From positions 1 through 41,966 of the forward strand of contig JAQTYN010000028.1 in NCBI GenBank assembly GCA_028688275.1: DNA of 41,966 nt. Direction: 5' to 3'. A program made the translations under genes and the position numbers. Below the pieces are notes generated by a model. It saw only the letters and a program-made list of their open reading frames with translations. It searched no databases and had not been told where the DNA came from. Of this stretch, positions 33,096 to 41,858 are shown piece by piece. This DNA is from Gallionella sp. (GTDB taxonomy: Bacteria; Pseudomonadota; Gammaproteobacteria; Burkholderiales; Gallionellaceae). Within the stretch, counting starts at the first letter, position 1; every line of letters begins with the position of its first letter.

Positions 33096-35294
33096 ATGAT
33101 AGAGAGCGGTTTCGATCGACGTGATTTTCTGAAGGTGTTGGGCTGGGGCGGCGCGGCAGTAGCGTTGACTGGTTGTGGTAACACCTCGGTTCAGGATGGC
33201 AAGGAAACAGTTGTTTCCTACGTGGAAGCGTCGGATTACATGATCCCAGGCGTTTCAGTTTATTTTAATTCGACTTGTACGCAGTGCGAGGCAAGTTGCA
33301 ATATCAATGGTCGTGTACGTGAAGGTCGTGTGTTGAAGCTGGAAGGTAATGCAGCTTCAGCAATCAATCGCGGCAAGCTGTGTGGCTTGGGTCAGGCTGG
33401 GGTACAGCACCACTACAACCCAGATCGTGTTCGCGAGCCTTTGTTGCGTAAGGGCACCAGTGGCGAAACCATTACTTGGGAAGCTGCACTGAAGCTGATC
33501 AATGAAAAGTTGACAGGCGTGAGTGGTGACCAAATCGCCTTCTTGTCTGGCAGCGTCAGTGGTCACCTGAAAGTGTTGTTGGGCAACTACATGGACAGCT
33601 TGTCCAGCAAGAATCACTTTGTTTACGAAGCGATTTCTCCTGCTGTGCAGCGTGCAGCAAATAAAAAATCTTATGGCGTGGAAATGCCGAAGTTCAGCCT
33701 CAACAAGGCCAAAGTGATTTTGTCTTTTGGTGCGGATTTCTTAGGGTCATGGGTTTCTCCCGTGCACTTCTCGCAACAATACGCACAATTCCGCAAGGGT
33801 GTGGAAGGCAAGCGCGGGGTGTTAGTGCAGGTTGAGTCCAAAATGACCTTGACGGGTGCGAATGCTGATCGTTGGTTGGCGGTGCGCCCAGGTACGGAAG
33901 GCGTGCTGGCACTGGGTTTGGTCAATGCACTGGGCGCGGCAGGTACGGCTTTGTCGGCGGATGTCGCTGCTGCGGTGAAAGACTTTGATAAAGCACGTGT
34001 GACCAAAGATACAGGCGTGTCAGGCGAGCATCTCGACAAATTGGTTGCGCTGCTGAAAGAGCGCACGCCGAGCTTGGTGTTGTCTGGTAATGGTGCAGAA
34101 GGCTATGCGCATGGTTCGCAAAATGCGGCAGCGATCAATTTACTTAACCACGTGCTCGGTAACGTAGGTAAAACGATTGAAGCACCCGCCGTTGTGCCTT
34201 TCCCACAAATGTTGTCTGCCAATGGTAATAGTGCGTCACTCAAGAAATTAAATGACGGCATGGCGGCAGGTAATTACAAAGTGCTGTTTACCTATGCAGC
34301 AAACCCAGTATTTACCGCACCTGCTTCAATGAAGCTGGCCGACAGTCTGAATAAAGTGGGCTTCAAAGTGGCATTTGCTCACTATATGGATGAAACCGCG
34401 ATGGCTGCGGATTTGGTGTTGCCATTGGATTCTGCGCTGGAAGACTGGGGAACGCATATTGCTGAGTACCAACCAGAAGGCGGTCAAATCAGCATCCAAC
34501 AACCGTTGATGGAAAAGTTGCATGCTAATACGCGCGGTGCAGGCGACATCTTGTTGGCGTTGATTAAACAACGTCGTGCCGAAGAGTACAAAGCGTTTGA
34601 GGATTACTACGCCTACTTGCGTACCGCTGTATTGCAAAACAAGGCAGCTTTGGGGGGCGGTGCCGCAGAAGATGATACGTTCTGGGATGAAACCTTGACT
34701 AGTGGGATTGTGAAAGTGGCGGGCGCGACGACTGCATTGTCAGGCTCAACTGCGGTCACCGCACCTGTCGCGGCGGCAAGTGATGCGCAATATCCGTTGT
34801 TCTTGATTCCTGGCATTACCGCGAATCTGCGTGATGGTCGTCATGCTAACCAACCTTGGCTGCAAGAATCGCCTGATCCATTGACCACCATTGTGTGGGA
34901 TTCATGGGTTGAGATTCACCCCAAGAAAGCCGCTGAATTGGGCATCGTCGAAGGCGATATGGTGGAAGTCACCTCCAAGAGCGGTTCGGTAAAAGCCCAA
35001 GCGTATCTGTTCCCTGGCATACATCCCGATGCGATCTCGATTCCCTTGGGGCGCGGTCAAAGCTGGGGGCGGTATGCAAAAGGTAATGGGGTAAACCCCT
35101 TCCAGATTCTGGATGCGGTGTTTGACAAAGAAACAGGTGAGTTGGCAATCAACGAAACACGCGTGCAAATCAAGAAAACCAGTAAGCGTGTCATCGTGAT
35201 TAAAGACGAAGGTTCGGCGGGCGGCAAACAGTTCGGTAGAAAAATTGCCGTGAGTGTGTCCTCGAACGAGGTTGATCTTTCGAAGGAGGTCTAA
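33096..35294 (+). CDS. actB1: Alternative complex III molybdopterin-like subunit, ActB1
   Basis: Corresponds to the N-terminal half of ActB, a relative of molybdopterin oxidoreductases that is thought to work as a structural part without Mo cofactor. 732 residues. Twin-arginine start DRRDFLKVLG (R8, R9) followed by a lipobox-like LTGC with C27. A C61-x2-C64-x3-C68-x27-C96 pattern, the place of the first 4Fe-4S cluster in Mo enzymes, is retained. A C-terminal cofactor-like domain begins near 590 (WVEIHPKKAAELGIVEGD). The ATG at 33096 has AGAGAGG upstream; the longer frame overlaps actA. In the well-studied complexes ActB is one fused chain; here the iron-sulfur part is a separate gene 3 bp downstream. 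Confidence 0.9.
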   Translation: MIESGFDRRDFLKVLGWGGAAVALTGCGNTSVQDGKETVVSYVEASDYMIPGVSVYFNSTCTQCEASCNINGRVREGRVLKLEGNAASAINRGKLCGLGQAGVQHHYNPDRVREPLLRKGTSGETITWEAALKLINEKLTGVSGDQIAFLSGSVSGHLKVLLGNYMDSLSSKNHFVYEAISPAVQRAANKKSYGVEMPKFSLNKAKVILSFGADFLGSWVSPVHFSQQYAQFRKGVEGKRGVLVQVESKMTLTGANADRWLAVRPGTEGVLALGLVNALGAAGTALSADVAAAVKDFDKARVTKDTGVSGEHLDKLVALLKERTPSLVLSGNGAEGYAHGSQNAAAINLLNHVLGNVGKTIEAPAVVPFPQMLSANGNSASLKKLNDGMAAGNYKVLFTYAANPVFTAPASMKLADSLNKVGFKVAFAHYMDETAMAADLVLPLDSALEDWGTHIAEYQPEGGQISIQQPLMEKLHANTRGAGDILLALIKQRRAEEYKAFEDYYAYLRTAVLQNKAALGGGAAEDDTFWDETLTSGIVKVAGATTALSGSTAVTAPVAAASDAQYPLFLIPGITANLRDGRHANQPWLQESPDPLTTIVWDSWVEIHPKKAAELGIVEGDMVEVTSKSGSVKAQAYLFPGIHPDAISIPLGRGQSWGRYAKGNGVNPFQILDAVFDKETGELAINETRVQIKKTSKRVIVIKDEGSAGGKQFGRKIAVSVSSNEVDLSKEV

Positions 35295-35297
35295 GTT

Positions 35298-36167
35298 ATG
35301 TCGGTTACAAATCTATTAGAGAATTGGTCACAATTCCGTCATTTTCACCCTGTGGATGACAAGCCCCATGATCCTTACAAATGGGCAATGAGCATTGATT
35401 TAGATACCTGTACGGGTTGCAATGCCTGTAGCGTGGCGTGTTTTGCAGAAAATAACATTCCCGTGGTCGGTAAAGACAAGTTTGAGCATGGTCAGCAAAT
35501 GCACTGGATGCGGATTGAGCGGTATTGGGATGAAGATGTTAGCAATCCTGGTGGGCGTGATTTCCCCGATCAAGGCGCGCAATTCTTGCCGATGATGTGC
35601 CAACAATGTGAAGCGGCTCCTTGTGAAACCGTATGTCCTGTGGCGGCGACCAATCACACGCCCGATGGCTTGAACTCGCAAATTTACAACCGCTGTATTG
35701 GTTCGCGTTATTGCTCGGCGAACTGCCCATTCAAAGTGCGTTATTTCAACTGGTATGACTATCCAACAGATGACAGCGTTTGGCCAGCGGAAATGAATCA
35801 ACAGCTGAATCCTGATGTGTCCGTGCGCAGCAAAGGCGTGATGGAAAAATGTACTTTCTGTGTACAACGGATAAGTGCGGCGAAAGTCACCGCCAAAAAT
35901 GAAGGTCGTTTAGTCCACGAAGGTGAAATTCAAACCGCCTGTCAACAAGCTTGCCCAACCAATGCGATCACCTTTGGTAATTTGGTCGATACCGAATCTC
36001 GGGTGCATAAACAATGGGAAGCACAGCGCGTCGAGATTGATAAGGATAAGCAAGAAAAAGACGAGGAAAAAGGCGGCACAGATCTGCGCGGCTATCGTAT
36101 TTTAGAAGAATTGCGAGCCTATCCTTCGGTGATGTATCTGGAACGTGTGCGCGAAAGTGCCGTGTAA
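35298..36167 (+). CDS. actB2: Alternative complex III iron-sulfur subunit, ActB2
   Basis: Ferredoxin-type electron wire between quinol site and cytochrome subunits. 289 residues with four cluster motifs: C38/C41/C44/C48, C101/C104/C109/C113, C133/S136/C139/C143 and C185/C188/C215/C219. Replacement of one Cys by S136 predicts three 4Fe-4S and one 3Fe-4S cluster, as found in characterised ActB. There is no own signal peptide, so it is presumably exported with ActB1 by the Tat path. GGAGG lies nine bases upstream. A Lys/Glu-rich loop stands at about 248-260. The separate gene corresponds to the C-terminal half of fused ActB. Confidence 0.92.
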   Translation: MSVTNLLENWSQFRHFHPVDDKPHDPYKWAMSIDLDTCTGCNACSVACFAENNIPVVGKDKFEHGQQMHWMRIERYWDEDVSNPGGRDFPDQGAQFLPMMCQQCEAAPCETVCPVAATNHTPDGLNSQIYNRCIGSRYCSANCPFKVRYFNWYDYPTDDSVWPAEMNQQLNPDVSVRSKGVMEKCTFCVQRISAAKVTAKNEGRLVHEGEIQTACQQACPTNAITFGNLVDTESRVHKQWEAQRVEIDKDKQEKDEEKGGTDLRGYRILEELRAYPSVMYLERVRESAV

Positions 36168-36204
36168 TCTGTTGAAATAATAGGAACTTCTTTAAGGAAT
36201 AACA

Positions 36205-37569
36205 ATGAAAGATATCCGCGAAGACATAGCTTGGGCGAAAATTAACCAAGATGTGTTGAAGAGTTTGGAAAATCCCCGCAAGTTGTATTGGGTGATTTTG
36301 TTTGCCGCGTTGTCCATATTTAGTGTGGGTGTGGGCTGCGAAATTTACCAGTACAACGTCGGGATGGGCGTGGAAAACGTCAACAATCCGCATGTGTGGG
36401 GGCTGTATATTGCCACCTTCATCTTCTGGATTGGGATGAGTCACTCTGGCACCCTATTGTCAGCCATTTTGCATTTGATGCACGCAGACTGGCGTAAGCC
36501 TATTTATCGTTTTGCAGAAGCAATGACGACATTCTCGTTGATGACCGCTGGTCTATTCGTGATGGTGCATATCGGTCGCTTATGGCAATTCTATTACTCA
36601 CTACCGTACCCTAACGAACGTGGTATCTGGCCTAACTTCCAGTCTCCGTTGCTGTGGGATGCGATGGCGATCTTTACATACTTGAGCTCTTCAATCCTGT
36701 TCTTGTACGTGGGGATGATTCCTGACTTGGCGATTGCACGTGACAACATCCATGCTGGGTGGCGTAAGAAGTTGTACACAGCACTGTCCTTGGGTTGGGA
36801 AGGTACAGACCGTCAATGGCGTAATTTCCGTGTGACCTACCTGACCATTGCTTGTTTCTTGATTCCTTTGGCAGTGTCCGTGCACTCCATCGTGGCGGGT
36901 GACTTTGCGATGTCGCAACAACCTGGTTGGCACGTGACATCCTTCCCACCGTATTTTGTGGCAGGTGCGTTGTATTCTGGTTGTGCGGCGATTATCACGC
37001 TGTTCATTATCCTGCGTTATGTGTTCCGTTTTGAAGAGTACATGACCTTGCCGATCTTGAAGAAAACGGTTCGTCTGACATTCGCAATTGCGATGGTGTG
37101 GACTTATCTGAATGCGGTGGAATTCGCATCCGTATGGTATAGCCATGATCAAGCTTCAAAAGACGTACTGATTCAAAAAGCGACAGGACCTTTCGCGCCT
37201 TTCTGGTGGGGGATGATTTTCTGTGGTTCAGTTGTACCTTTTGTGTTGTCGATTAAACGCTTCCAAACCAATATCCCCGTGCTGTTCGCGGTGTCATTGC
37301 TGCTGAACTTGGGCATGTGGCTGGAACGCTGGATGATCGTTGCACCGACATTCTCACATGGCTATTACCCATGGACATGGGATCACTACCAATGGCCTAG
37401 TATTTACGCTTGGGGCATGGTGTTCGCGAGCTTCGGTTGGTTTACCTTGTTGTTTATGATTTTCTGCAAGGTGTTCCCATCCGTCTCTATGTACGAAGTG
37501 AAAGAAATGGTTTATCACCGCAAGCTGCACGCTGCTAAAGGTGGAAACAACTCGCAAGGAGCACATTGA
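36205..37569 (+). CDS. actC: Alternative complex III NrfD-like membrane subunit, ActC
   Basis: Polytopic quinol-binding subunit of the NrfD/PsrC family, 454 residues, about ten membrane helices from residue 30 to 430. The MSHSGTLLSAILHL segment near 78-91 holds the His and other polar residues of the proposed quinol and proton site; MVHIGRLWQFYY follows at about 117-128. TTAAGGAA precedes the ATG. It follows actB2 by 37 bp and ends two bases before the ActD start, as usual in act operons. Confidence 0.93.
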   Translation: MKDIREDIAWAKINQDVLKSLENPRKLYWVILFAALSIFSVGVGCEIYQYNVGMGVENVNNPHVWGLYIATFIFWIGMSHSGTLLSAILHLMHADWRKPIYRFAEAMTTFSLMTAGLFVMVHIGRLWQFYYSLPYPNERGIWPNFQSPLLWDAMAIFTYLSSSILFLYVGMIPDLAIARDNIHAGWRKKLYTALSLGWEGTDRQWRNFRVTYLTIACFLIPLAVSVHSIVAGDFAMSQQPGWHVTSFPPYFVAGALYSGCAAIITLFIILRYVFRFEEYMTLPILKKTVRLTFAIAMVWTYLNAVEFASVWYSHDQASKDVLIQKATGPFAPFWWGMIFCGSVVPFVLSIKRFQTNIPVLFAVSLLLNLGMWLERWMIVAPTFSHGYYPWTWDHYQWPSIYAWGMVFASFGWFTLLFMIFCKVFPSVSMYEVKEMVYHRKLHAAKGGNNSQGAH

Positions 37570-37571
37570 TT

Positions 37572-38099
37572 ATGAGCCAACGTCATATACTCGCGCTGTT
37601 TAACGACTTTGAAGAGGCTGAAGGTGCCATTCGTGCATTGCGTGCCGCTAAGATCGACGGATTTAATTTCGATGATCTGACCCTGAAATCACCTATTGAG
37701 CATCATGAAGTTGAAGATATTCTGGGTGAACGCTCCGCACCCGTTCAACGCTTTACTTTGGTAGGTGCACTGATGGGGGGCTTGTTGGGTTTCTTCCTCA
37801 TCTCAGGAGCTCAAGCAAATTTCTATTCACAAATGAAGGGGGGCAAGCCCATTGTGCCGTTCCCGCCAAACTTTGTTTTGACATATGAAATGTTCATTCT
37901 GGGTGGTGTGTTCATCAGTATTCTGGGGTTCTTAATTTGTGCAGGTCTTCCAGCCAAACGCTCTCCTTTGTACAGTGCCAAAGTCTCAGAAGACCAAATT
38001 GGCATTTTGATTAAAGCAGAAGACAAAGCGATTGAGAAGATTAAGAGTGTCTTCGTAACCTTTGAGGCATTAGAAATTCAAGAAGAGGCAGGGAAATGA
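37572..38099 (+). CDS. actD: Alternative complex III membrane subunit ActD (DUF3341)
   Basis: A 175-residue inner-membrane subunit with two helices (about 57-77 and 103-125), between them a short loop with PFPPNF, an N-terminal ferredoxin-like cytoplasmic domain (LALFNDFEEAEGAIRALRAA) and a C-terminal cytoplasmic tail. This is DUF3341, found only with alternative complex III and relatives. AAGGAG lies ten bases before the ATG at 37572; a TTG two codons earlier overlaps the actC end and is less likely. It overlaps actE by ATGA. Confidence 0.9.
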   Translation: MSQRHILALFNDFEEAEGAIRALRAAKIDGFNFDDLTLKSPIEHHEVEDILGERSAPVQRFTLVGALMGGLLGFFLISGAQANFYSQMKGGKPIVPFPPNFVLTYEMFILGGVFISILGFLICAGLPAKRSPLYSAKVSEDQIGILIKAEDKAIEKIKSVFVTFEALEIQEEAGK

Positions 38100-38647
38100 A
38101 AAAATTATCCTTAGCAATAGCGTTGTTGATCGCACCATCTTTAGCGCAAGCGTGGCCATGGTCGCAAGATATGGCAAATCAGGTCAGTATCAAGCCACAA
38201 GAAAGCGTAAATAAGGCGGGGATGACGCCATTTCCTGCGCGTTCTCAGCCAGTAGCGGGTACGACAGTCGTAACCAAAGATATGGATGCCGCTAAAAAAA
38301 TGACAAACCCAGTTGCAGCGGACGATCAGTCCGTTGCCAAAGGCAAGCATTTGTTTGATATTTACTGCGCACCATGTCACGGAGTATCTGGAAAGGGTGA
38401 CGGTTATGTAGGCGCGAAGCTGGTGATGACCCCTTGGAATCTGACTAATAGCAGTGAACTGCATACTTGGACAGATAATAAGGATTATCCAGACGGTTAT
38501 ATTTGGGGCTACATCGCGTTAGGTGGAGCGGTGATGCCTGCGTATGCAAATGATCTGAGTGCGAGCGAACGTTGGCATATTGTGAACTACATTCGCAAAG
38601 TGCTGCAAAAAGCACCCGCTGCCCCAGCGGTGAGTCCAACCAAATAG
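38096..38647 (+). CDS. actE: Alternative complex III monoheme cytochrome c, ActE
   Basis: Exported monoheme cytochrome c of 183 residues that probably hands electrons to the next carrier or oxidase. Signal peptide to about residue 19 (AQA/WPW) without a lipobox Cys, unlike lipoprotein ActE of studied complexes. Heme motif CAPCH at 91-95, axial Met at about 147 in AVMPAYA. A proline-rich linker lies near 35-65. The start codon overlaps the actD stop (ATGA), indicating translational coupling. Confidence 0.92.
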   Translation: MKKLSLAIALLIAPSLAQAWPWSQDMANQVSIKPQESVNKAGMTPFPARSQPVAGTTVVTKDMDAAKKMTNPVAADDQSVAKGKHLFDIYCAPCHGVSGKGDGYVGAKLVMTPWNLTNSSELHTWTDNKDYPDGYIWGYIALGGAVMPAYANDLSASERWHIVNYIRKVLQKAPAAPAVSPTK

Positions 38648-38659
38648 GAGATCACGAAG

Positions 38660-39676
38660 ATGTTGGAATACAGTAATTGGGCGGTTTTGTCCGTCAGTTT
38701 TGTGGTGGTGTTGTCACTTGCTTTAAGTGGTGTAGCCTTGTGTTCTGTGCTGCATTTGGTTAACGCCAAATGGCGTTTTGAAGTGAGGCATTTAGCTGTG
38801 TCACTGGCAGCATTGTTTCCATTAGCGTTTGTATTGCTCGTTGTATTGCTAGTGGGCGGAGAGCATACGTTTCCGTGGTGGGGCGGCAGTCATCTCGGTG
38901 CTGAAGCGCATATGCCAGGATGGTATCAACCACACTGGTTAATTGCACGTGAAGTGATTGGGATAATTTTTATGATGGCCTTGTATTGGGTCTTCATTAA
39001 GCGTCAAGCGGTCAGTGAAAAGAGCCCAGAAGATCAGGCTCGTTTCCATCATGTTGCCACTGCGATCCCATTTTTCTTTGTGTTGTACAGCACAATGGTA
39101 GCGTGGGACTTTGAAATGACATTGGTTCCACATTGGCACAGTGCTGTTTATGGTCTGCAGCAATTTATCAGTAATTTCGGCATGTTCTTAGCGGTCATGG
39201 TGGTCTGGATCTACGCATTGAATAGTCGTAAAGCACTGAAAAAGCCCGCGCCTACGTATTTGTATAATTACTTAGCGCAAATGATATTTGCTTTTACTTT
39301 GCTATGGATTTACACTTTCGATGCTCAGTACCTGACTATTTGGTATGGCAACATCCCTGATGAAACAGATCGGGTGTTTGCGATGCAAGATGGTGACTAT
39401 ACATTTATCTGGTGGTCCATGCTGGTATTGAAATTCGTAGTTCCGTTTGTCGCATTCTGCTTCCCTGGACCACGTCATAATGTCGCTGCAATTAACGCGG
39501 TTGCTGTTTGCGTGATTGTGGGTACATTGTTTGAACGCTATGTATGGATTGGTGGCATCACTGGCAAAGGTGCCTATCCTATTTTAGCGACCATCGTCAT
39601 TGGTGGTGTCGTCGCGGCAATCGGTTTCTTCTTGGTGCGGATGCAACTGCAACGCACGCAGTTAATCAAGGAATAA
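38660..39676 (+). CDS. actF: Alternative complex III membrane subunit ActF
   Basis: Second NrfD-like integral membrane subunit, 338 residues with about nine to ten helices spanning nearly the whole chain. It pairs with ActC in the membrane; in known structures it lacks a full quinol site and may take part in proton movement. The length is shorter than that of well-studied ActF (about 400 residues), with less soluble sequence between helices. AGGAGATC precedes the ATG. It ends seven bases before sspA, so the act genes and sspA-sspB may share a transcript. No terminal oxidase genes follow. Confidence 0.88.
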   Translation: MLEYSNWAVLSVSFVVVLSLALSGVALCSVLHLVNAKWRFEVRHLAVSLAALFPLAFVLLVVLLVGGEHTFPWWGGSHLGAEAHMPGWYQPHWLIAREVIGIIFMMALYWVFIKRQAVSEKSPEDQARFHHVATAIPFFFVLYSTMVAWDFEMTLVPHWHSAVYGLQQFISNFGMFLAVMVVWIYALNSRKALKKPAPTYLYNYLAQMIFAFTLLWIYTFDAQYLTIWYGNIPDETDRVFAMQDGDYTFIWWSMLVLKFVVPFVAFCFPGPRHNVAAINAVAVCVIVGTLFERYVWIGGITGKGAYPILATIVIGGVVAAIGFFLVRMQLQRTQLIKE

Positions 39677-39683
39677 ATTAGGC

Positions 39684-40283
39684 ATGATGAAATTGTATTC
39701 GGGGACTTCTTGTCCCTATAGCCACCGTTGCCGTATCGTGTTGTTCGAGAAAGGCATGGACTTTGAAGTGATTGATGTGGATTTGATGAATAAATCCGAG
39801 GACTTAGCTGCCATCAATCCTTACAATAAAGTACCCGTCTTGGTCGAGCGCGAGTTGGTATTGTTTCAGGCTAACATCATTAACGAATACATAGATGAAC
39901 GTTTCCCGCATCCGCAGTTAATGCCGCCTGATCCCGTGTTACGTGCGCATACTCGCTTGTTCTTGCACCAATTTGAACAAGAATTGTATGCTCACGTTGA
40001 CGTGATCGAGCAAGGTGTCGCAAAAGCAGCTGAGAAGTCGCGTGCAGCTATTCGTGACAATCTGACTCAGCTGTCTCCCATCCTCACTAAACAGAAATTT
40101 TTGCTGAGCGATGAGTTCTCCATGTTGGATGTAGCGATTGCACCGTTGTTGTGGCGTTTAGACCGTTATGGTATTCAACTTGGTCGTGAAGCTGCGCCCA
40201 TGATGAAGTACGCTGAACGTTTGTTCTCTCGTCAAGGTTTCATTGACGCGTTGACCTCTTCTGAAAGAGCGATGCGCAAGTGA
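39684..40283 (+). CDS. sspA: Stringent starvation protein A
   Basis: Glutathione-S-transferase-fold protein that binds RNA polymerase and supports transcription during starvation; not a GST enzyme. 199 residues with the thioredoxin-like N-terminal half (LYSGTSCPYSHRCRIVLFEKGM) and the all-helical C-terminal half. The family sequence ANIINEYIDERFPHPQLMPPD is intact. Starts at ATG 39684 or the next ATG at 39687. In Pseudomonas and many others sspA follows petC; here it follows actF. Confidence 0.95.
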   Translation: MMKLYSGTSCPYSHRCRIVLFEKGMDFEVIDVDLMNKSEDLAAINPYNKVPVLVERELVLFQANIINEYIDERFPHPQLMPPDPVLRAHTRLFLHQFEQELYAHVDVIEQGVAKAAEKSRAAIRDNLTQLSPILTKQKFLLSDEFSMLDVAIAPLLWRLDRYGIQLGREAAPMMKYAERLFSRQGFIDALTSSERAMRK

Positions 40284-40666
40284 GTGAACTCTCTACCCGT
40301 CCTTACCTGATACGCGCCATTCATGAATGGTGCGTGGATGGTGGTTTTACCCCCTATCTCGCGGTACGTGTTAACGAAGCGACCGAAGTGCCTCGTGCCT
40401 ACGTGAAAGATGGTGAGATTATCCTGAATCTCAATCCCAATGCCGTGCGTAATTTGGAACTGGGCAATGATGTGATTTCTTGCAGCAGCCGTTTTAATGG
40501 CGTGGTGCATCAATTATTTGTACCTGTTGAAGCCGTGATAGGCATCTTTGCCAAAGAAACAGGGCAAGGACTCGTTTTTCAAGCTGAAGATTCACCTCCC
40601 CCTCCCGAAGCAGATGCGCCCACTAAGCCATCTAGCCCTCGACCCAAGTTGATGATCGTTAAGTAA
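40280..40666 (+). CDS. sspB: ClpXP adaptor SspB
   Basis: Adaptor that hands ssrA-tagged stalled-translation products to ClpXP for degradation. 128 residues: substrate-binding domain to about 95, an acidic Pro-rich linker ([12 protein letters not shown]) and the C-terminal ClpX-binding tail ending RPKLMIVK. The GTG start overlaps the sspA stop (GTGA), coupling the two. Standard partner order. Confidence 0.95.
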   Translation: MSELSTRPYLIRAIHEWCVDGGFTPYLAVRVNEATEVPRAYVKDGEIILNLNPNAVRNLELGNDVISCSSRFNGVVHQLFVPVEAVIGIFAKETGQGLVFQAEDSPPPPEADAPTKPSSPRPKLMIVK

Positions 40667-40779
40667 CGCAATACTGCCGTTGGGTGCTGTTTTTTCAATC
40701 TATTGATAAAGCAAGCCCCGACGCACCCGCTAAAAATTCAATCAACGCAATAATTCACCTCATTGTTCTAGGAGTCATC

Positions 40780-41823
40780 ATGGGATTTATCATGCTGGAC
40801 GTAGCGGGTACGAGCTTGACCGACGCTGAAATGGCAAGATTGCGTCATCCCTCAGTGGGCGGGGTGATTTTGTTTGCACGGAATTATCAGTCGCCTAGCC
40901 AATTGTGCGAACTCACCGCTGCGATTCACGCCGTGCGCACACCGTCATTGTTGATTGCGGTGGATCACGAAGGCGGACGGGTGCAACGCTTCCGCAATGG
41001 CTTTACCCGTCTGCCCGCCATGCGTGAACTCGGCAAAATATGGGATAAGCATCCGCCTCGCGCCCGTCATCTGGCGCAACAAGCGGGTTGGGTGTTGGCA
41101 TCGGAATTGCGCGCGTGTGGCGTGGATTTTAGTTTTACGCCCGTGCTGGATATGGATTACGGACAAAGTACCGTCATTGGCGACCGCGCTTTTCATGGCG
41201 ACACGCAAGCGATCAGTGAATTGGCGCATAGCCTGCAATTAGGGCTGCACCAAGGCGGGATGGCCAGTGTAGGCAAGCATTTCCCAGGGCACGGCTATGT
41301 GCGCGCCGATTCACATCTGGACATTCCCGTGGATAACCGCGATTGGCTGGATATTGAGATGAATGACCTTGTGCCGTTTCGCCGCTTAGTGCAAAACGGG
41401 CTGACTGCCATCATGCCCGCCCACGTGATTTATCCCAAAATTGACGCTAGACCTGCGGGTTTTTCACCTGTGTGGCTGAAGAAAATTCTGCGTGAGCAAC
41501 TGCATTTTGAAGGTTGTATTTTCAGTGATGATTTGAGTATGGAAGGGGCTGCCGTCGCAGGCGACATCGTGCAACGTGCCAGTGCTGCACTGAATGCGGG
41601 TTGCGATATGGCGTTAGTTTGCAATGATCCCGTCGCAGCCGAGCAATTGGTGCAGGGTCTGCATTGGGAAATGCCCCCAGCCAGTCGTGCGCGTTTGATC
41701 CAAATGCACGGCAAACCCCATTCGCCTTCTCTTGCCCAATTACACGAGCAACCGCAATTTTTAAGAGCCTTGCAAGAAGTCGCCACCATAGGCGTATCCA
41801 GCCCAGAATTGCCACTGGCTTGA
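40780..41823 (+). CDS. nagZ: Beta-N-acetylhexosaminidase NagZ
   Basis: Family 3 glycosidase in the cytoplasm that removes N-acetylglucosamine from anhydro-muropeptides during cell-wall recycling. 347 residues, usual length. The mobile loop with the acid/base His is in [14 protein letters not shown] and the nucleophile Asp in [17 protein letters not shown] precedes the ATG at 40780; the 32 codons upstream are not family-like. It follows sspB after a 113-bp gap without an obvious terminator. Confidence 0.96.
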   Translation: MGFIMLDVAGTSLTDAEMARLRHPSVGGVILFARNYQSPSQLCELTAAIHAVRTPSLLIAVDHEGGRVQRFRNGFTRLPAMRELGKIWDKHPPRARHLAQQAGWVLASELRACGVDFSFTPVLDMDYGQSTVIGDRAFHGDTQAISELAHSLQLGLHQGGMASVGKHFPGHGYVRADSHLDIPVDNRDWLDIEMNDLVPFRRLVQNGLTAIMPAHVIYPKIDARPAGFSPVWLKKILREQLHFEGCIFSDDLSMEGAAVAGDIVQRASAALNAGCDMALVCNDPVAAEQLVQGLHWEMPPASRARLIQMHGKPHSPSLAQLHEQPQFLRALQEVATIGVSSPELPLA

Positions 41824-41838
41824 TCTGTCTTTACTCCC

Positions 41839-41858
41839 CTCGCCCGTTTACGGGAGAG
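41839..41858. repeat. CTCGCCCG...CGGGAGAG hairpin after nagZ
   Basis: CTCGCCCG (41839-41846) and CGGGAGAG (41851-41858) pair around TTTA with one G/A mismatch. It lies 15 bp after the nagZ stop and resembles the hairpin at 1108-1131 in its CCCTC/GAGGG flavour. There is no T tract. The rest of the window to 41966 holds no recognisable gene; TAACAACTTT occurs at 41930-41939 and again at the edge. Confidence 0.45.

Noticed and set aside
33096..39676. Polysulfide, tetrathionate or DMSO reductase, or Qrc complex
   Set aside because: The pentaheme ActA, DUF3341 ActD, monoheme ActE and two NrfD-like subunits fit alternative complex III; Qrc has a six-heme QrcA and lacks ActD, ActE and ActF.
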